A stretch of 10,593 bases of DNA from Ruminococcus sp. UBA4383. GTDB lineage: Bacteria > Bacillota > Clostridia > Oscillospirales > Ruminococcaceae. Positions 1 through 7,323 of the stretch are shown here, in pieces. Under the pieces are notes generated by a model. That model had not been told where the DNA came from, did no database searches, and saw only the letters and a list, made by a program, of their open reading frames with translations. Positions within the stretch are counted from its first letter, which is position 1. Each line of letters starts with the position of its first letter. The translations under genes and the position numbers were made by a program. The stretch is from contig DGRR01000081.1 in the NCBI GenBank assembly GCA_002389995.1, positions 1 through 10,593 of the forward strand. The letters are read 5' to 3'.

Positions 1-1302
1 ATTGAAAATGCAGACAGTGCCGAACTCAACAGCTATGTTGCAGGAAATCTGTATTCTTCATCTGATGTGGACTTCTATAAATTCACTGTTGATGAAAGCG
101 GTTATGTGAATTTTGACTTTGAAACAGCAGCCGAGGACGGTGAATGGATTCTTGAACTCTTTGAAACTCCCGAAAGCAATTTTTCATTCTACAAAAAAAC
201 TTTCAAGGCTGGTGACGAATCAAACATATCTGCGGATTTAGGACTTGACAAGGGCGAATATTACATTAAAATCCGCAATTCAGTATGGCGTGGCAATGAT
301 TATAAGCTCAACCTGAACTTTGTAAAGAATGACAAGTGGGAGAGCGAATTTAACAACGATTTCGATACCGCAGACGAAATACTCCCCAACAGCAGTATAA
401 GCGGCTGCCTTATGGCATCAAATGACAAGGATTATTATAAATTCACCCTCGAAGATGACGGATATATAAACCTTGATTTCATCAGCAAGGCTGTCGGAAA
501 TGCCGTGGCATACTACACAATGGAACTTATGGATTCAACGGAAAAACATACGGTTATATATACCGTTCAGATTTGGGGCGACAGCGAACTTGTCGAATCG
601 GGCAACATAGGTCTTGCAAAGGGTACTTATTTCGTGAGAGTAAAGCCCAATTCAACAATGACCGAAAACTACACAATAAATCTCGGCTATACAAAATCAT
701 CGCAATGGGAAAAAGAATATAACAACACCAAGGAAATGTCTACCCCTTTCCCCATGAACAGCACCATGAACGGCAATCTGAAAAAAAGTCCCGATACCGA
801 TTACTATAATTTTGAAATGAAAGAGGACGGTACAATATTCGTTGACTTTGAAAGACCTATGGACGGCACAACAACAACTTACTGGGTTGTGGGAATTGTT
901 GACGAAAAAGGAACATATGTCCAGCGTTACTACATGAAAGGCAATGAAAGCCTTACCTCCACAGAAGGTCTTGCCCTCGCAAAAGGAAATTACTATATGC
1001 ACATTCAGGCAAGCAGTTTCAACAGTTCAGACTACAAAATTACTCTCAGGGATTCCGATTACAAAGAACCCGACCAGACAGAAATTCTCTACGGTGACGC
1101 AAATCTTGACGGAAAAGTAAGTATCTCTGATGCCGTTGCAATACTCCAGTATGTTGCAAACAGCTCCAAATATCCCCTTGAAGAAAATGCAAAAATAAAT
1201 GCTGATGTTGACGGCGCAGACGGCGTTACAGGCAGAGATGCCGCAGAAATCCAGAAATATGATGCAAAAGTAATAGATTCATTTGTAGTTGAGAAAAAGT
1301 AA
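1..1302 (+). CDS. Secreted protein with three beta-sandwich repeats and C-terminal dockerin (5'-truncated)
   Basis: The frame is open from base 1, so the gene begins upstream and the true start is not visible; 433 residues are seen before the TAA stop. Three repeats of about 120 residues start near bases 28, 388 and 757, each with an NS-xxx-G-L / D-x-D-(F/Y)-Y-x-F / DG-x-(I/V)-x-x-DF pattern and a later L-x-KG-x-Y-(Y/F) strand. These resemble bacterial pre-peptidase C-terminal (PPC)-type beta-sandwich domains. A dockerin follows: two EF-hand-like calcium loops, at bases 1096-1131 (D-A-N-L-D-G...D) and 1204-1239 (D-V-D-G-A-D-G...D), each followed by a helix. Type I dockerins dock enzymes onto cohesins of cellulosome scaffoldins outside the cell. 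No catalytic domain is visible in this part; any would lie upstream. There is no strong terminator after the stop, so read-through may reach the trp leader. The dockerin call is firm; the repeat family is inferred. Confidence 0.85.
   Translation: MENADSAELNSYVAGNLYSSSDVDFYKFTVDESGYVNFDFETAAEDGEWILELFETPESNFSFYKKTFKAGDESNISADLGLDKGEYYIKIRNSVWRGNDYKLNLNFVKNDKWESEFNNDFDTADEILPNSSISGCLMASNDKDYYKFTLEDDGYINLDFISKAVGNAVAYYTMELMDSTEKHTVIYTVQIWGDSELVESGNIGLAKGTYFVRVKPNSTMTENYTINLGYTKSSQWEKEYNNTKEMSTPFPMNSTMNGNLKKSPDTDYYNFEMKEDGTIFVDFERPMDGTTTTYWVVGIVDEKGTYVQRYYMKGNESLTSTEGLALAKGNYYMHIQASSFNSSDYKITLRDSDYKEPDQTEILYGDANLDGKVSISDAVAILQYVANSSKYPLEENAKINADVDGADGVTGRDAAEIQKYDAKVIDSFVVEKK
28..1068 (+). repeat. 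Three tandem protein repeats (about 120 aa each)
   Basis: Repeat units begin near bases 28, 388 and 757, spaced 120 and 123 codons. Shared features are an opening NS...G-L strand, the D-x-D-(F/Y)-Y-x-F motif, and a boundary signature W-E-x-E-(F/Y)-N-N at 337-357 and 706-726. They are similar at protein level but clearly diverged at DNA level, so they are old duplications of a module. The first unit's boundary signature probably lies before the window. Confidence 0.75.
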
Positions 1303-1326
1303 AATATATTAAATTTTATTTTCCTC

Positions 1327-1355
1327 TTGACAAATTTGTTTTAACATGGTATAAT
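1327..1355 (+). promoter_or_regulatory. Sigma-A promoter of the trp operon
   Basis: A perfect -35 TTGACA (1327-1332) is separated by 17 bases from a perfect -10 TATAAT (1350-1355). A TG extended -10 lies at 1347-1348. Transcription should start near 1362, just upstream of the T-box Stem I. So strong a promoter fits an operon whose output is set by leader termination rather than by a repressor. Confidence 0.9.
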
Positions 1356-1573
1356 ATGAAAAAAATAAAACCGTTGAGGCGGAGATAAAACCGATGATGC
1401 TTCCACAGAGAACCCACGCTGCTGAGAATTGGGTGAAAAACAAGTCGGTAAATGGATCGCTGAGGGCATGGTCAAAGGGATTGTATATCCTGAGTATTCC
1501 ATGACGTTATGATGTGCGTTAAACATCAGGGATATGATAGTATCCTGTAAAAGTGCATGGATTTTTCCATGAA

Positions 1574-1610
1574 TCAAGGTGGCACCACGGATAAGTTTAT
1601 TCGTCCTTGA
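1574..1610 (+). promoter_or_regulatory. T-box antiterminator
   Basis: UCAAGG (1574-1579) pairs with CCUUGA (1605-1610) as helix A1. Next comes the canonical seven-base bulge UGGCACC (1580-1586), then helix A2, in which ACG (1587-1589) pairs with CGU (1602-1604) and further A-U pairs close the tip. Bases 1603-1610 are also the 5' arm of the terminator, so the two folds exclude each other. Uncharged tRNA-Trp should stabilise this fold. Confidence 0.92.
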
Positions 1611-1641
1611 CAGAATTGATTTTCTGTCAGGGACTTTTTTT
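1603..1641 (+). terminator. T-box attenuator (intrinsic terminator)
   Basis: A 13-bp stem (1603-1615 with 1622-1634, one G-U pair) has a 6-base loop and is followed by seven Ts (1635-1641). It is expected to stop transcription when tRNA-Trp is charged, and lies 46 bases before the trpE start codon. Confidence 0.95.
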
Positions 1642-1645
1642 ATTG

Positions 1646-1680
1646 CAGGAAATGCCGGCTTTCCTGTATGCGAAAGGAAG
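1646..1680 (+). promoter_or_regulatory. Possible alternative hairpins at the trpE ribosome binding site
   Basis: CAGGAAA (1646-1652) can pair perfectly with TTTCCTG (1660-1666). The same TTTCCT (1660-1665) can instead pair with AGGAAG (1675-1680), which is the trpE Shine-Dalgarno region. The first hairpin would leave the site open and the second would cover it. Whether this matters in the cell is not known; it may be chance in A/G-rich sequence. Confidence 0.35.
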
Positions 1681-1687
1681 TTGCTTT

Positions 1688-3154
1688 ATGAAATTTTTAC
1701 CTGAATTTTCTGACGTAAAAAAATTTGCAAAAAGTGGGAAATATGACGTACTCCCCGTAAGCTGTGAGATGTTGTCCGATATATGCACGCCTGTTGAGGC
1801 TATGCGTATTTTAAAAAATGTCTCCAATCACTGCTATATGCTTGAATCTGCATCTGGAAACGAAAAATGGGGAAGATATACTTTTCTCGGATTTGACCCC
1901 AAAATGCAGATAACGGCAGTCGGAAACGATATGACAATCAATGACGTTAAAATTAAAACAGATGACCCCTGCATACAGATAAGACAGATACTTTCAAAAT
2001 ACAGAAGCCCGAAATTTGACTATCTCCCGTCATTTACAGGCGGATTTACAGGTTATTTCTCCTATGATTTCCTTGTATACAAGGAGGAAAGTCTGAGAAA
2101 CAATGTAAGCGATACGGAAAATTTCAAGGACGTTGACTTAATGCTTTTTGATAAGGTTATAGCATTTGACAATTTCCGTCAGAAAATAATACTTATTGCG
2201 AATATGCACCTTGACGACCCCGAAACAGGCTATAACAAGGCTGAACTTGAACTCAGACAAATCGCAGACCTCCTTAAAAACGGTGAGAAAAAACACGAAA
2301 AGGCAGGACATCTTACAAGTGAAGTCACACCCCTTTTCAATAAAGATGAATACTGCGGAATGGTTGAAAAAGCTAAAAAACATATATTTGAAGGGGATAT
2401 TTTCCAGATAGTCCTTTCCAACAGACTCAGTGCGGATTTTGAGGGCAGTTTGTTTGATACATACAGAGTATTGAGAACTATAAATCCTTCTCCTTATATG
2501 TTTTATTTTTCGGGAACAGATGTCGAAATTGCAGGCGCATCACCTGAAACTCTCGTAAAGCTTGAGGACGGTATCCTGCATACATTCCCGCTCGCAGGAA
2601 CAAGACCCCGTGGAAAATCCGAAAAGCAGGACAAAGAACTCGAAAAGGATTTGCTTTCAGATGAAAAGGAACTCGCTGAACATAATATGCTTGTTGACCT
2701 CGGCAGAAACGACCTCGGAAAAATAAGCAGATTTGGAACAGTCAAAGTCGAAAAACTCCACAGTATCGAAAGATATTCCCATGTAATGCACATAGGCTCA
2801 ACCGTAAGGGGAGAAATAGACGAAAAATATGATGCTCTCGATGCAGTCAGTGCCGTGTTACCCGCAGGAACTCTTTCAGGCGCACCCAAAATAAGAGCCT
2901 GTCAGCTCATTTCCGAACTCGAAAACAATAAAAGAGGTATTTACGGCGGTGCGATAGGATATATAGATTTCACGGGAAACCTTGATGTATGCATAGCCAT
3001 AAGAATTGCGTACAGGAAAAACGGAAAAGTCTTTGTCAGAAGCGGAGCAGGAATTGTTGCCGATTCCGTCCCTGAAAAGGAATATCAGGAATGTATAAAC
3101 AAGGCACAGGCTGTTATAAATGCCCTTAAACTTGCACAGGAGGCTGACTTATGA
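1688..3154 (+). CDS. trpE: Anthranilate synthase component I
   Basis: TrpE converts chorismate plus ammonia (from TrpG) to anthranilate, the first committed step of tryptophan synthesis, in the cytosol. The 488-residue product matches the usual TrpE length. The N-terminal domain carries the tryptophan-binding LES motif (residues 52-54) followed by RYTFLG, implying feedback inhibition. The C-terminal chorismate-binding domain shows ASPE (284-287), AGTRPRG (303-309), DLGRNDLGK (337-345), GTLSGAPK (394-401) and the RSGAGIV signature (451-457). The start is ATG 1688, because AAAGGAAG (1673-1680) sits 7 bases upstream; an in-frame TTG at 1607 lies inside the attenuator stem and lacks a ribosome binding site. 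It overlaps trpG by 4 bases (ATGA). AS-I is preferred over PabB because of the full trp context and Trp T-box. Confidence 0.97.
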   Translation: MKFLPEFSDVKKFAKSGKYDVLPVSCEMLSDICTPVEAMRILKNVSNHCYMLESASGNEKWGRYTFLGFDPKMQITAVGNDMTINDVKIKTDDPCIQIRQILSKYRSPKFDYLPSFTGGFTGYFSYDFLVYKEESLRNNVSDTENFKDVDLMLFDKVIAFDNFRQKIILIANMHLDDPETGYNKAELELRQIADLLKNGEKKHEKAGHLTSEVTPLFNKDEYCGMVEKAKKHIFEGDIFQIVLSNRLSADFEGSLFDTYRVLRTINPSPYMFYFSGTDVEIAGASPETLVKLEDGILHTFPLAGTRPRGKSEKQDKELEKDLLSDEKELAEHNMLVDLGRNDLGKISRFGTVKVEKLHSIERYSHVMHIGSTVRGEIDEKYDALDAVSAVLPAGTLSGAPKIRACQLISELENNKRGIYGGAIGYIDFTGNLDVCIAIRIAYRKNGKVFVRSGAGIVADSVPEKEYQECINKAQAVINALKLAQEADL

Positions 3155-3717
3155 TATTACTTATAGACAATTACGACAGCTTTTCGTACAATCTCTTTCA
3201 GCTTGTGGGGGAGATAAATCCCGATATAAAGGTTATCAGAAATGATGAAATGACTGTTGACGAAATAAGAAAACTGAATCCCGAAAAAATAATCATCTCC
3301 CCCGGACCGGGCAGACCCGAAGATGCAGGAATCATCATCGAAGCCGCTAAAACTGTCTGCACGGAAATTCCCACACTCGGAGTATGCCTCGGACATCAGG
3401 CAATATGTGCGGCATACGGTGCAAAAATAACTTATGCAAAAAAACTCATGCACGGCAAGCAGTCTGTCATAAGTTTTACGGGAGATTCCCCGATATTCAG
3501 GGATATAGATGAAAATTCCCCCGTTGCAAGATATCATTCGCTTGCGGCAGACCCCGACACAATACCCGATTGCTTTGAAGTTACAGCAGTTGCAGATGAC
3601 GGAGAAATCATGGCAGTACAGCACAGGGACTATAAAATATACGGCTTGCAGTTTCACCCTGAGTCGATTATGACCCCTGACGGACGAAAAATGCTTGAAA
3701 ACTTTATAAAATTATAA
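3151..3717 (+). CDS. trpG: Anthranilate synthase component II, glutamine amidotransferase
   Basis: TrpG hydrolyses glutamine and channels ammonia to TrpE in the AS heterocomplex. The 188-residue class I glutamine amidotransferase domain has the N-terminal LIDNYDSFSYN, the oxyanion loop SPGPGRP (50-56), nucleophile Cys79 in GVCLGHQ, and the His169/Glu171 pair in FHPES. It is a stand-alone domain, not fused to TrpD. AGGAGG at 3138-3143 lies within the end of trpE, 7 bases before ATG, and the 4-base overlap suggests translational coupling that would balance the two subunits. TrpG and PabA are hard to tell apart by sequence; the enzyme might also serve folate synthesis if no separate pabA exists. 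Confidence 0.95.
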   Translation: MILLIDNYDSFSYNLFQLVGEINPDIKVIRNDEMTVDEIRKLNPEKIIISPGPGRPEDAGIIIEAAKTVCTEIPTLGVCLGHQAICAAYGAKITYAKKLMHGKQSVISFTGDSPIFRDIDENSPVARYHSLAADPDTIPDCFEVTAVADDGEIMAVQHRDYKIYGLQFHPESIMTPDGRKMLENFIKL

Positions 3718-3732
3718 TCGGAGGAAATTGAA

Positions 3733-4752
3733 ATGATTAAGGAAGCTATTGTTAAAATTGTTGATAAGCAGGATCTGACCTATGATGAGGCATACAAAGT
3801 AATTTCGGAAATAATGTCAGGCGAAACCACTCCCACACAGAATGCGGCATTTCTTGCGGCACTTTCCACAAAAAGCACAAAATCAGAAACTATTGACGAA
3901 ATAACAGGCTGTGCGGCAGCTATGAGAGATGCCGCAGTAAAATTTGAAAATAATCTCGACCTTCTCGAAATCGTAGGAACTGGCGGAGACAATGCCCACA
4001 GCTTCAACATATCAACCACATCTGCATTTGTAATTGCATCAGCAGGCATAAAAGTCTCAAAGCACGGCAACAGGGCGGCATCATCTCTGAGCGGAACTGC
4101 GGACTGTCTTGAGGCACTTGGAGCAAATATAAGCCTTGACCCCGAAAAATGCCGTGAACTCCTTGAAAAAGTCGGATTCTGCTTCTTTTTCGCACAGAAA
4201 TATCATACATCAATGAAATATGTCGGCAGCATAAGAAAAGAACTCGGTATAAGAACTGTATTCAATATACTCGGACCTCTTACAAATCCCGCAAGCCCTA
4301 AACATCACCTTTTAGGCGTGTATGACCGTTCACTCGTTGAGCCTGTCGCACAGGTACTCATGAAACTCGGTTCAGAAAGCGGAATGGTAGTTTATGGAAA
4401 TGACAAGCTTGATGAAATATCTCTGAGTGCCTCGACAACTGTATGCGAATATAAGGACGGCTGGCTTAAAACTTATGAAATATCCCCTGAACAGTTCGGA
4501 TTTGAACGCTGTACAAAGGACGATTTAAAAGGCGGTACTCCCGAAGAAAATGCGGATATAACAAGACAGATTCTCAGGGGAGAAATCAGGGGACATATGA
4601 GAAATACAGTCCTTATGAATGCAGGTGCGGCTATATATATCGGCGGAAAAGCTGAATCCCTTGCAGACGGAATTTCAGAAGCAGCAGGACTTATCGATAG
4701 CGGAAAAGCTTATTCAGTTCTTGAAAATTTCGTTGAACTCTCAAATAAGTGA
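3733..4752 (+). CDS. trpD: Anthranilate phosphoribosyltransferase
   Basis: TrpD joins anthranilate and phosphoribosyl pyrophosphate to make N-(5-phosphoribosyl)anthranilate. The 339-residue length is typical. The N-terminal helical domain contains the GETTPTQNAAFLAAL region (30-44). The PRPP-binding GTGGD loop is at residues 82-86, NIST at 92-95, and KHGNRA at 110-115. The ILGPLTNPA segment and the DE pair of the KLDEIS segment complete the usual metal/PRPP and anthranilate site. GGAGG (3720-3724) is 8 bases upstream of ATG. It starts 15 bases after the trpG stop, the widest gap inside the operon. Confidence 0.97.
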   Translation: MIKEAIVKIVDKQDLTYDEAYKVISEIMSGETTPTQNAAFLAALSTKSTKSETIDEITGCAAAMRDAAVKFENNLDLLEIVGTGGDNAHSFNISTTSAFVIASAGIKVSKHGNRAASSLSGTADCLEALGANISLDPEKCRELLEKVGFCFFFAQKYHTSMKYVGSIRKELGIRTVFNILGPLTNPASPKHHLLGVYDRSLVEPVAQVLMKLGSESGMVVYGNDKLDEISLSASTTVCEYKDGWLKTYEISPEQFGFERCTKDDLKGGTPEENADITRQILRGEIRGHMRNTVLMNAGAAIYIGGKAESLADGISEAAGLIDSGKAYSVLENFVELSNK

Positions 4753-4760
4753 GGTACACT

Positions 4761-5540
4761 ATGACAATTCTTGACAAACTTGCGGAAACGGCTTTAAAGC
4801 GTGTTGAAAATGCAAAGAAATTACATTCATATGATGAAGTGAAAAATAAAGCCCTTTCAATGGAAAAATCACGTTTTGAATTTGAAAATGCCCTGAAAAA
4901 ACCTGACATATCCTTTATATGCGAATGTAAAAAAGCTTCTCCTTCAAAGGGAATTATTGCAGAGAATTTCCCGTATCTGCAAATCGCAGAAGAATATGAA
5001 AAAGCAGGTGCGGACTGCATATCCGTACTGACTGAGCCTGAATATTTTCTCGGAGGTGACAAATATCTCCGTGAAATAGCCGAAAATGTAAATATTCCCT
5101 GTATTCGCAAGGATTTCACGGTTGATGACTATATGATATATGAGGCGAAAATCCTCGGAGCAGGCGCAGTTCTGCTGATATGCTCCATACTTACGGAAAA
5201 ACAGATTCACGACTATATAAATGTATGTGATGAACTTGGAATATCCGCACTTGTTGAGGCTCATGACGGTGACGAGATTAAAATCGCTTTGAGTGCAGGC
5301 GCAAGAATTATAGGAGTGAATAACAGGAATTTAAAGGATTTTTCCGTGAATACCGATAACAGCAGAAAAATGCGTGAACTTGTCCCTGATGATATAATTT
5401 TCGTATCGGAAAGCGGTGTGAAATCTGCGGAGGATATAAAACTTCTGCGTGAAATCGGTGCAGATGCGGTTTTAATCGGTGAAACTCTCATGAAAGCACC
5501 CGACAAAACTGCAAAGCTCAGAGAACTGAGGGGATTATGA
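4761..5540 (+). CDS. trpC: Indole-3-glycerol-phosphate synthase
   Basis: TrpC closes the ring of CdRP with decarboxylation to give indole-3-glycerol phosphate. The 259-residue (beta/alpha)8 barrel shows ECKKASPSKG (55-64), PCIRKDF with Lys117, LVEAH with Glu166, GVNNRNL (185-191), SESG (216-219) and IGE (239-241). These match the catalytic Lys/Glu/Asn set of the family. It is monofunctional; PRAI is encoded separately by the next gene, unlike the enterobacterial TrpC-TrpF fusion. The ATG at 4761 is chosen because GAGGT (4751-4755) lies just upstream; a GTG at 4749 would overlap the trpD stop with no ribosome binding site. It overlaps trpF by 4 bases. Confidence 0.96.
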   Translation: MTILDKLAETALKRVENAKKLHSYDEVKNKALSMEKSRFEFENALKKPDISFICECKKASPSKGIIAENFPYLQIAEEYEKAGADCISVLTEPEYFLGGDKYLREIAENVNIPCIRKDFTVDDYMIYEAKILGAGAVLLICSILTEKQIHDYINVCDELGISALVEAHDGDEIKIALSAGARIIGVNNRNLKDFSVNTDNSRKMRELVPDDIIFVSESGVKSAEDIKLLREIGADAVLIGETLMKAPDKTAKLRELRGL

Positions 5541-6136
5541 TTAAAATAAAAATGTGCGGTATGTGCCGTGATGAGGACATAGAATATGCAAATAAAATTC
5601 TCCCCGAATTTATTGGATATATATTCTGGGAGAAAAGCAGGAGGTTTATAACTCCCGAAAAAGCTGAAAAATTCACTGAAATTCTCGACAAAAGAATAAT
5701 TCCTGTCGGAGTGTTTGTTGATGCGAATATCGAATACATATCGGATATCGCAGGAAAACAGACAATAAAAATCATACAGTTGCACGGAAATGAAAATGAT
5801 GACTATATAGATAATCTGCGTAAAAGGTTAAATATTCCGATAATAAAGGCATTCAGGATTAAAAGCCGTGAAGATATTGAAAATGCTGAAAAATCGCAGG
5901 CAGATTTTATTCTTCTCGATTCGGGATACGGTTCGGGGGAATTATTCAATCATGAACTTATTGATATAAAACGTCCGTATTTTCTTGCGGGAGGTCTTGA
6001 CCCCGAAAATATAGGGCGGATATTAAAAAATATCACTCCTTATGCTCTTGATGTAAGCTCGGGAATTGAAACAGACGGAGTTAAGGATTTTAATAAAATG
6101 AAAGCGTTTGCAGACGCAGGAAGGAAAATATTATGA
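5537..6136 (+). CDS. trpF: Phosphoribosylanthranilate isomerase
   Basis: TrpF performs the Amadori rearrangement of PRA to CdRP, feeding TrpC. The 199-residue single-domain barrel has the general base Cys7 in KMCGMC and the general acid Asp128 in LLDSG. It also shows VGVFVD (57-62), QLHG (81-84), LAGGL (150-154) and DVSSGIE (172-178). Two details are slightly off-consensus: a second Cys at residue 10 where Thr is usual, and a shortened glycine loop (GYGSGE instead of the common GGTGK). A GAGGGG ribosome binding site sits within trpC, and the start overlaps the trpC stop (ATGA). The operon position supports the call. Confidence 0.95.
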   Translation: MIKIKMCGMCRDEDIEYANKILPEFIGYIFWEKSRRFITPEKAEKFTEILDKRIIPVGVFVDANIEYISDIAGKQTIKIIQLHGNENDDYIDNLRKRLNIPIIKAFRIKSREDIENAEKSQADFILLDSGYGSGELFNHELIDIKRPYFLAGGLDPENIGRILKNITPYALDVSSGIETDGVKDFNKMKAFADAGRKIL

Positions 6137-7323
6137 CAGAATCAAAAGGTCGTTTCGGAATACATGGCGGACAGTATATTCCCGAAACTCTCATGAATGC
6201 GGTTATCGAACTCGAAAACGCATACAACAAGTATAAAGATGACCCCGAATTTAACAGGGAATTAACCGAACTGCTGAATAATTACGCAGGCAGACCGTCA
6301 CTTCTTTACTATGCCGAAAAATTAACCCGTGAACTCGGAGGAGCAAAAATATATCTCAAACGTGAAGATTTGAACCATACAGGCTCACACAAAATAAATA
6401 ACGTACTCGGACAGGCACTTCTTGCTAAAAAAATGGGCAAAACCCGTCTTATTGCCGAAACGGGAGCAGGTCAGCATGGTGTTGCAACCGCTACGGCTGC
6501 GGCACTTCTCGACATGGAATGTGTAGTATTCATGGGCGAGGAGGATACAAAACGTCAGGCACTCAATGTATATCGCATGAAACTCCTCGGTGCGGAGGTT
6601 ATCCCCGTAAAATCGGGCACGGCTACGCTTAAAGATGCAGTTTCGGAGGCTATGAGGGAATGGACTTCACGCATTGACGATACGCATTATTGTTTAGGCT
6701 CGGTAATGGGTCCGCACCCGTTCCCGACTATTGTAAGGGATTTTCAGGCAGTTATCTCCCGTGAGGCAAGGGCGCAGATTCTCGAAAAGGAAGGCAGACT
6801 CCCCGATGCAGTTATAGCCTGTGTGGGAGGCGGTTCAAATGCAATAGGCAGTTTCTATCATTTTATTCCCGATGAAAATGTAAAGCTTATAGGCTGTGAG
6901 GCGGCTGGCAGAGGTATTGATACCTTTGAAACGGCTGCAACGGTAAATACAGGCAGAATAGGCATATTCCACGGCATGAAATCATATTTCTGTCAGGACA
7001 AATATGGTCAGATAGCACCTGTCTATTCAATATCCGCAGGTCTTGACTATCCCGGAGTAGGTCCTGAACACGCATATCTGCATGATATAAAGCGTGCGGA
7101 ATATGTGCCTGTTACTGATGATGAGGCAGTAAATGCATTTGAATTTCTTTCACGCACAGAAGGTATAATTCCCGCAATAGAATCTGCCCATGCAGTTGCA
7201 TATGCGATGAAACTCGCTCCCACTATGGACAAGGACAAGATAATTATTATAACAATATCAGGCAGAGGCGACAAGGACTGCGCTGCTATTGCAAGATACA
7301 GAGGAGAAGATATTCATGAGTGA
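6133..7323 (+). CDS. trpB: Tryptophan synthase beta chain
   Basis: TrpB condenses indole with L-serine to make L-tryptophan using pyridoxal phosphate, in the alpha2-beta2 complex with TrpA. The 396-residue protein is a classic TrpB1. It shows the PLP-binding Lys87 in HTGSHKINN, Glu109 in IAETGAGQHG, the phosphate loop GGGSNA (232-237) and the C-terminal SGRGDKD. Numbering matches the Salmonella enzyme without gaps at these sites. The N-terminal FGIHGGQYIPETL is also standard. It overlaps trpF by 4 bases (ATGA) with AGGAAGGA upstream, and overlaps trpA by 8 bases. Confidence 0.98.
   Translation: MTESKGRFGIHGGQYIPETLMNAVIELENAYNKYKDDPEFNRELTELLNNYAGRPSLLYYAEKLTRELGGAKIYLKREDLNHTGSHKINNVLGQALLAKKMGKTRLIAETGAGQHGVATATAAALLDMECVVFMGEEDTKRQALNVYRMKLLGAEVIPVKSGTATLKDAVSEAMREWTSRIDDTHYCLGSVMGPHPFPTIVRDFQAVISREARAQILEKEGRLPDAVIACVGGGSNAIGSFYHFIPDENVKLIGCEAAGRGIDTFETAATVNTGRIGIFHGMKSYFCQDKYGQIAPVYSISAGLDYPGVGPEHAYLHDIKRAEYVPVTDDEAVNAFEFLSRTEGIIPAIESAHAVAYAMKLAPTMDKDKIIIITISGRGDKDCAAIARYRGEDIHE

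Larger units (their letters stand above)
1376..1641 (+). promoter_or_regulatory. Tryptophan T-box riboswitch (leader of trpEGDCFBA)
   Basis: The leader senses the charging state of tRNA-Trp. In Stem I, bases 1378-1381 pair with 1458-1461 and ACCGA (1390-1394) pairs with UCGGU (1445-1449), enclosing a specifier loop. The UGG codon at 1453-1455 sits on the loop's 3' side, where T-box specifiers lie. The distal arm shows the conserved AGAGA (1407-1411) and a CUG-rich loop between CCCA and UGGG. Stem II/III-like hairpins follow, for example 1511-1527, 1527-1547 and CATGGA/TCCATG at 1556-1571. The T-box motif is at 1576-1590. The bulge UGGC (1580-1583) would pair with a tRNA 3' end of GCCA, matching the usual G discriminator of bacterial tRNA-Trp. 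Specifier, discriminator and downstream genes all agree on tryptophan. Exact stem limits are hand-folded. Confidence 0.95.

Noticed and set aside
1303..1326. Terminator for the dockerin gene
   Set aside because: Only A/T-rich sequence with very weak pairing (AAAATA with TATTTT) is present; too unstable to call.
1394..1504. A 36-codon leader reading frame with two Trp codons (1430 and 1469) and a GGAG upstream
   Set aside because: The Trp codons are not adjacent and the sequence is fully explained by conserved T-box elements (Stem I, AGAGA, specifier). Classical leader-peptide attenuation is not needed; ribosome profiling would settle it.
1362..1602. TRAP-type regulation through GAG/UAG triplets
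   Set aside because: Only scattered GAG triplets occur, without the regular spacing that TRAP needs.
1607..1687. N-terminal extension of trpE from a TTG at 1607
   Set aside because: The codon lies in the 5' arm of the attenuator and has no ribosome binding site; ATG 1688 has a good site and gives the family length.
3157..3657. Long minus-strand reading frame opposite trpG (166 codons), and similar ones opposite trpC/trpF (5261-5785) and trpA (7621-8115)
   Set aside because: Each mirrors a firmly identified gene on the plus strand, has no recognisable domain and no convincing ribosome binding site.
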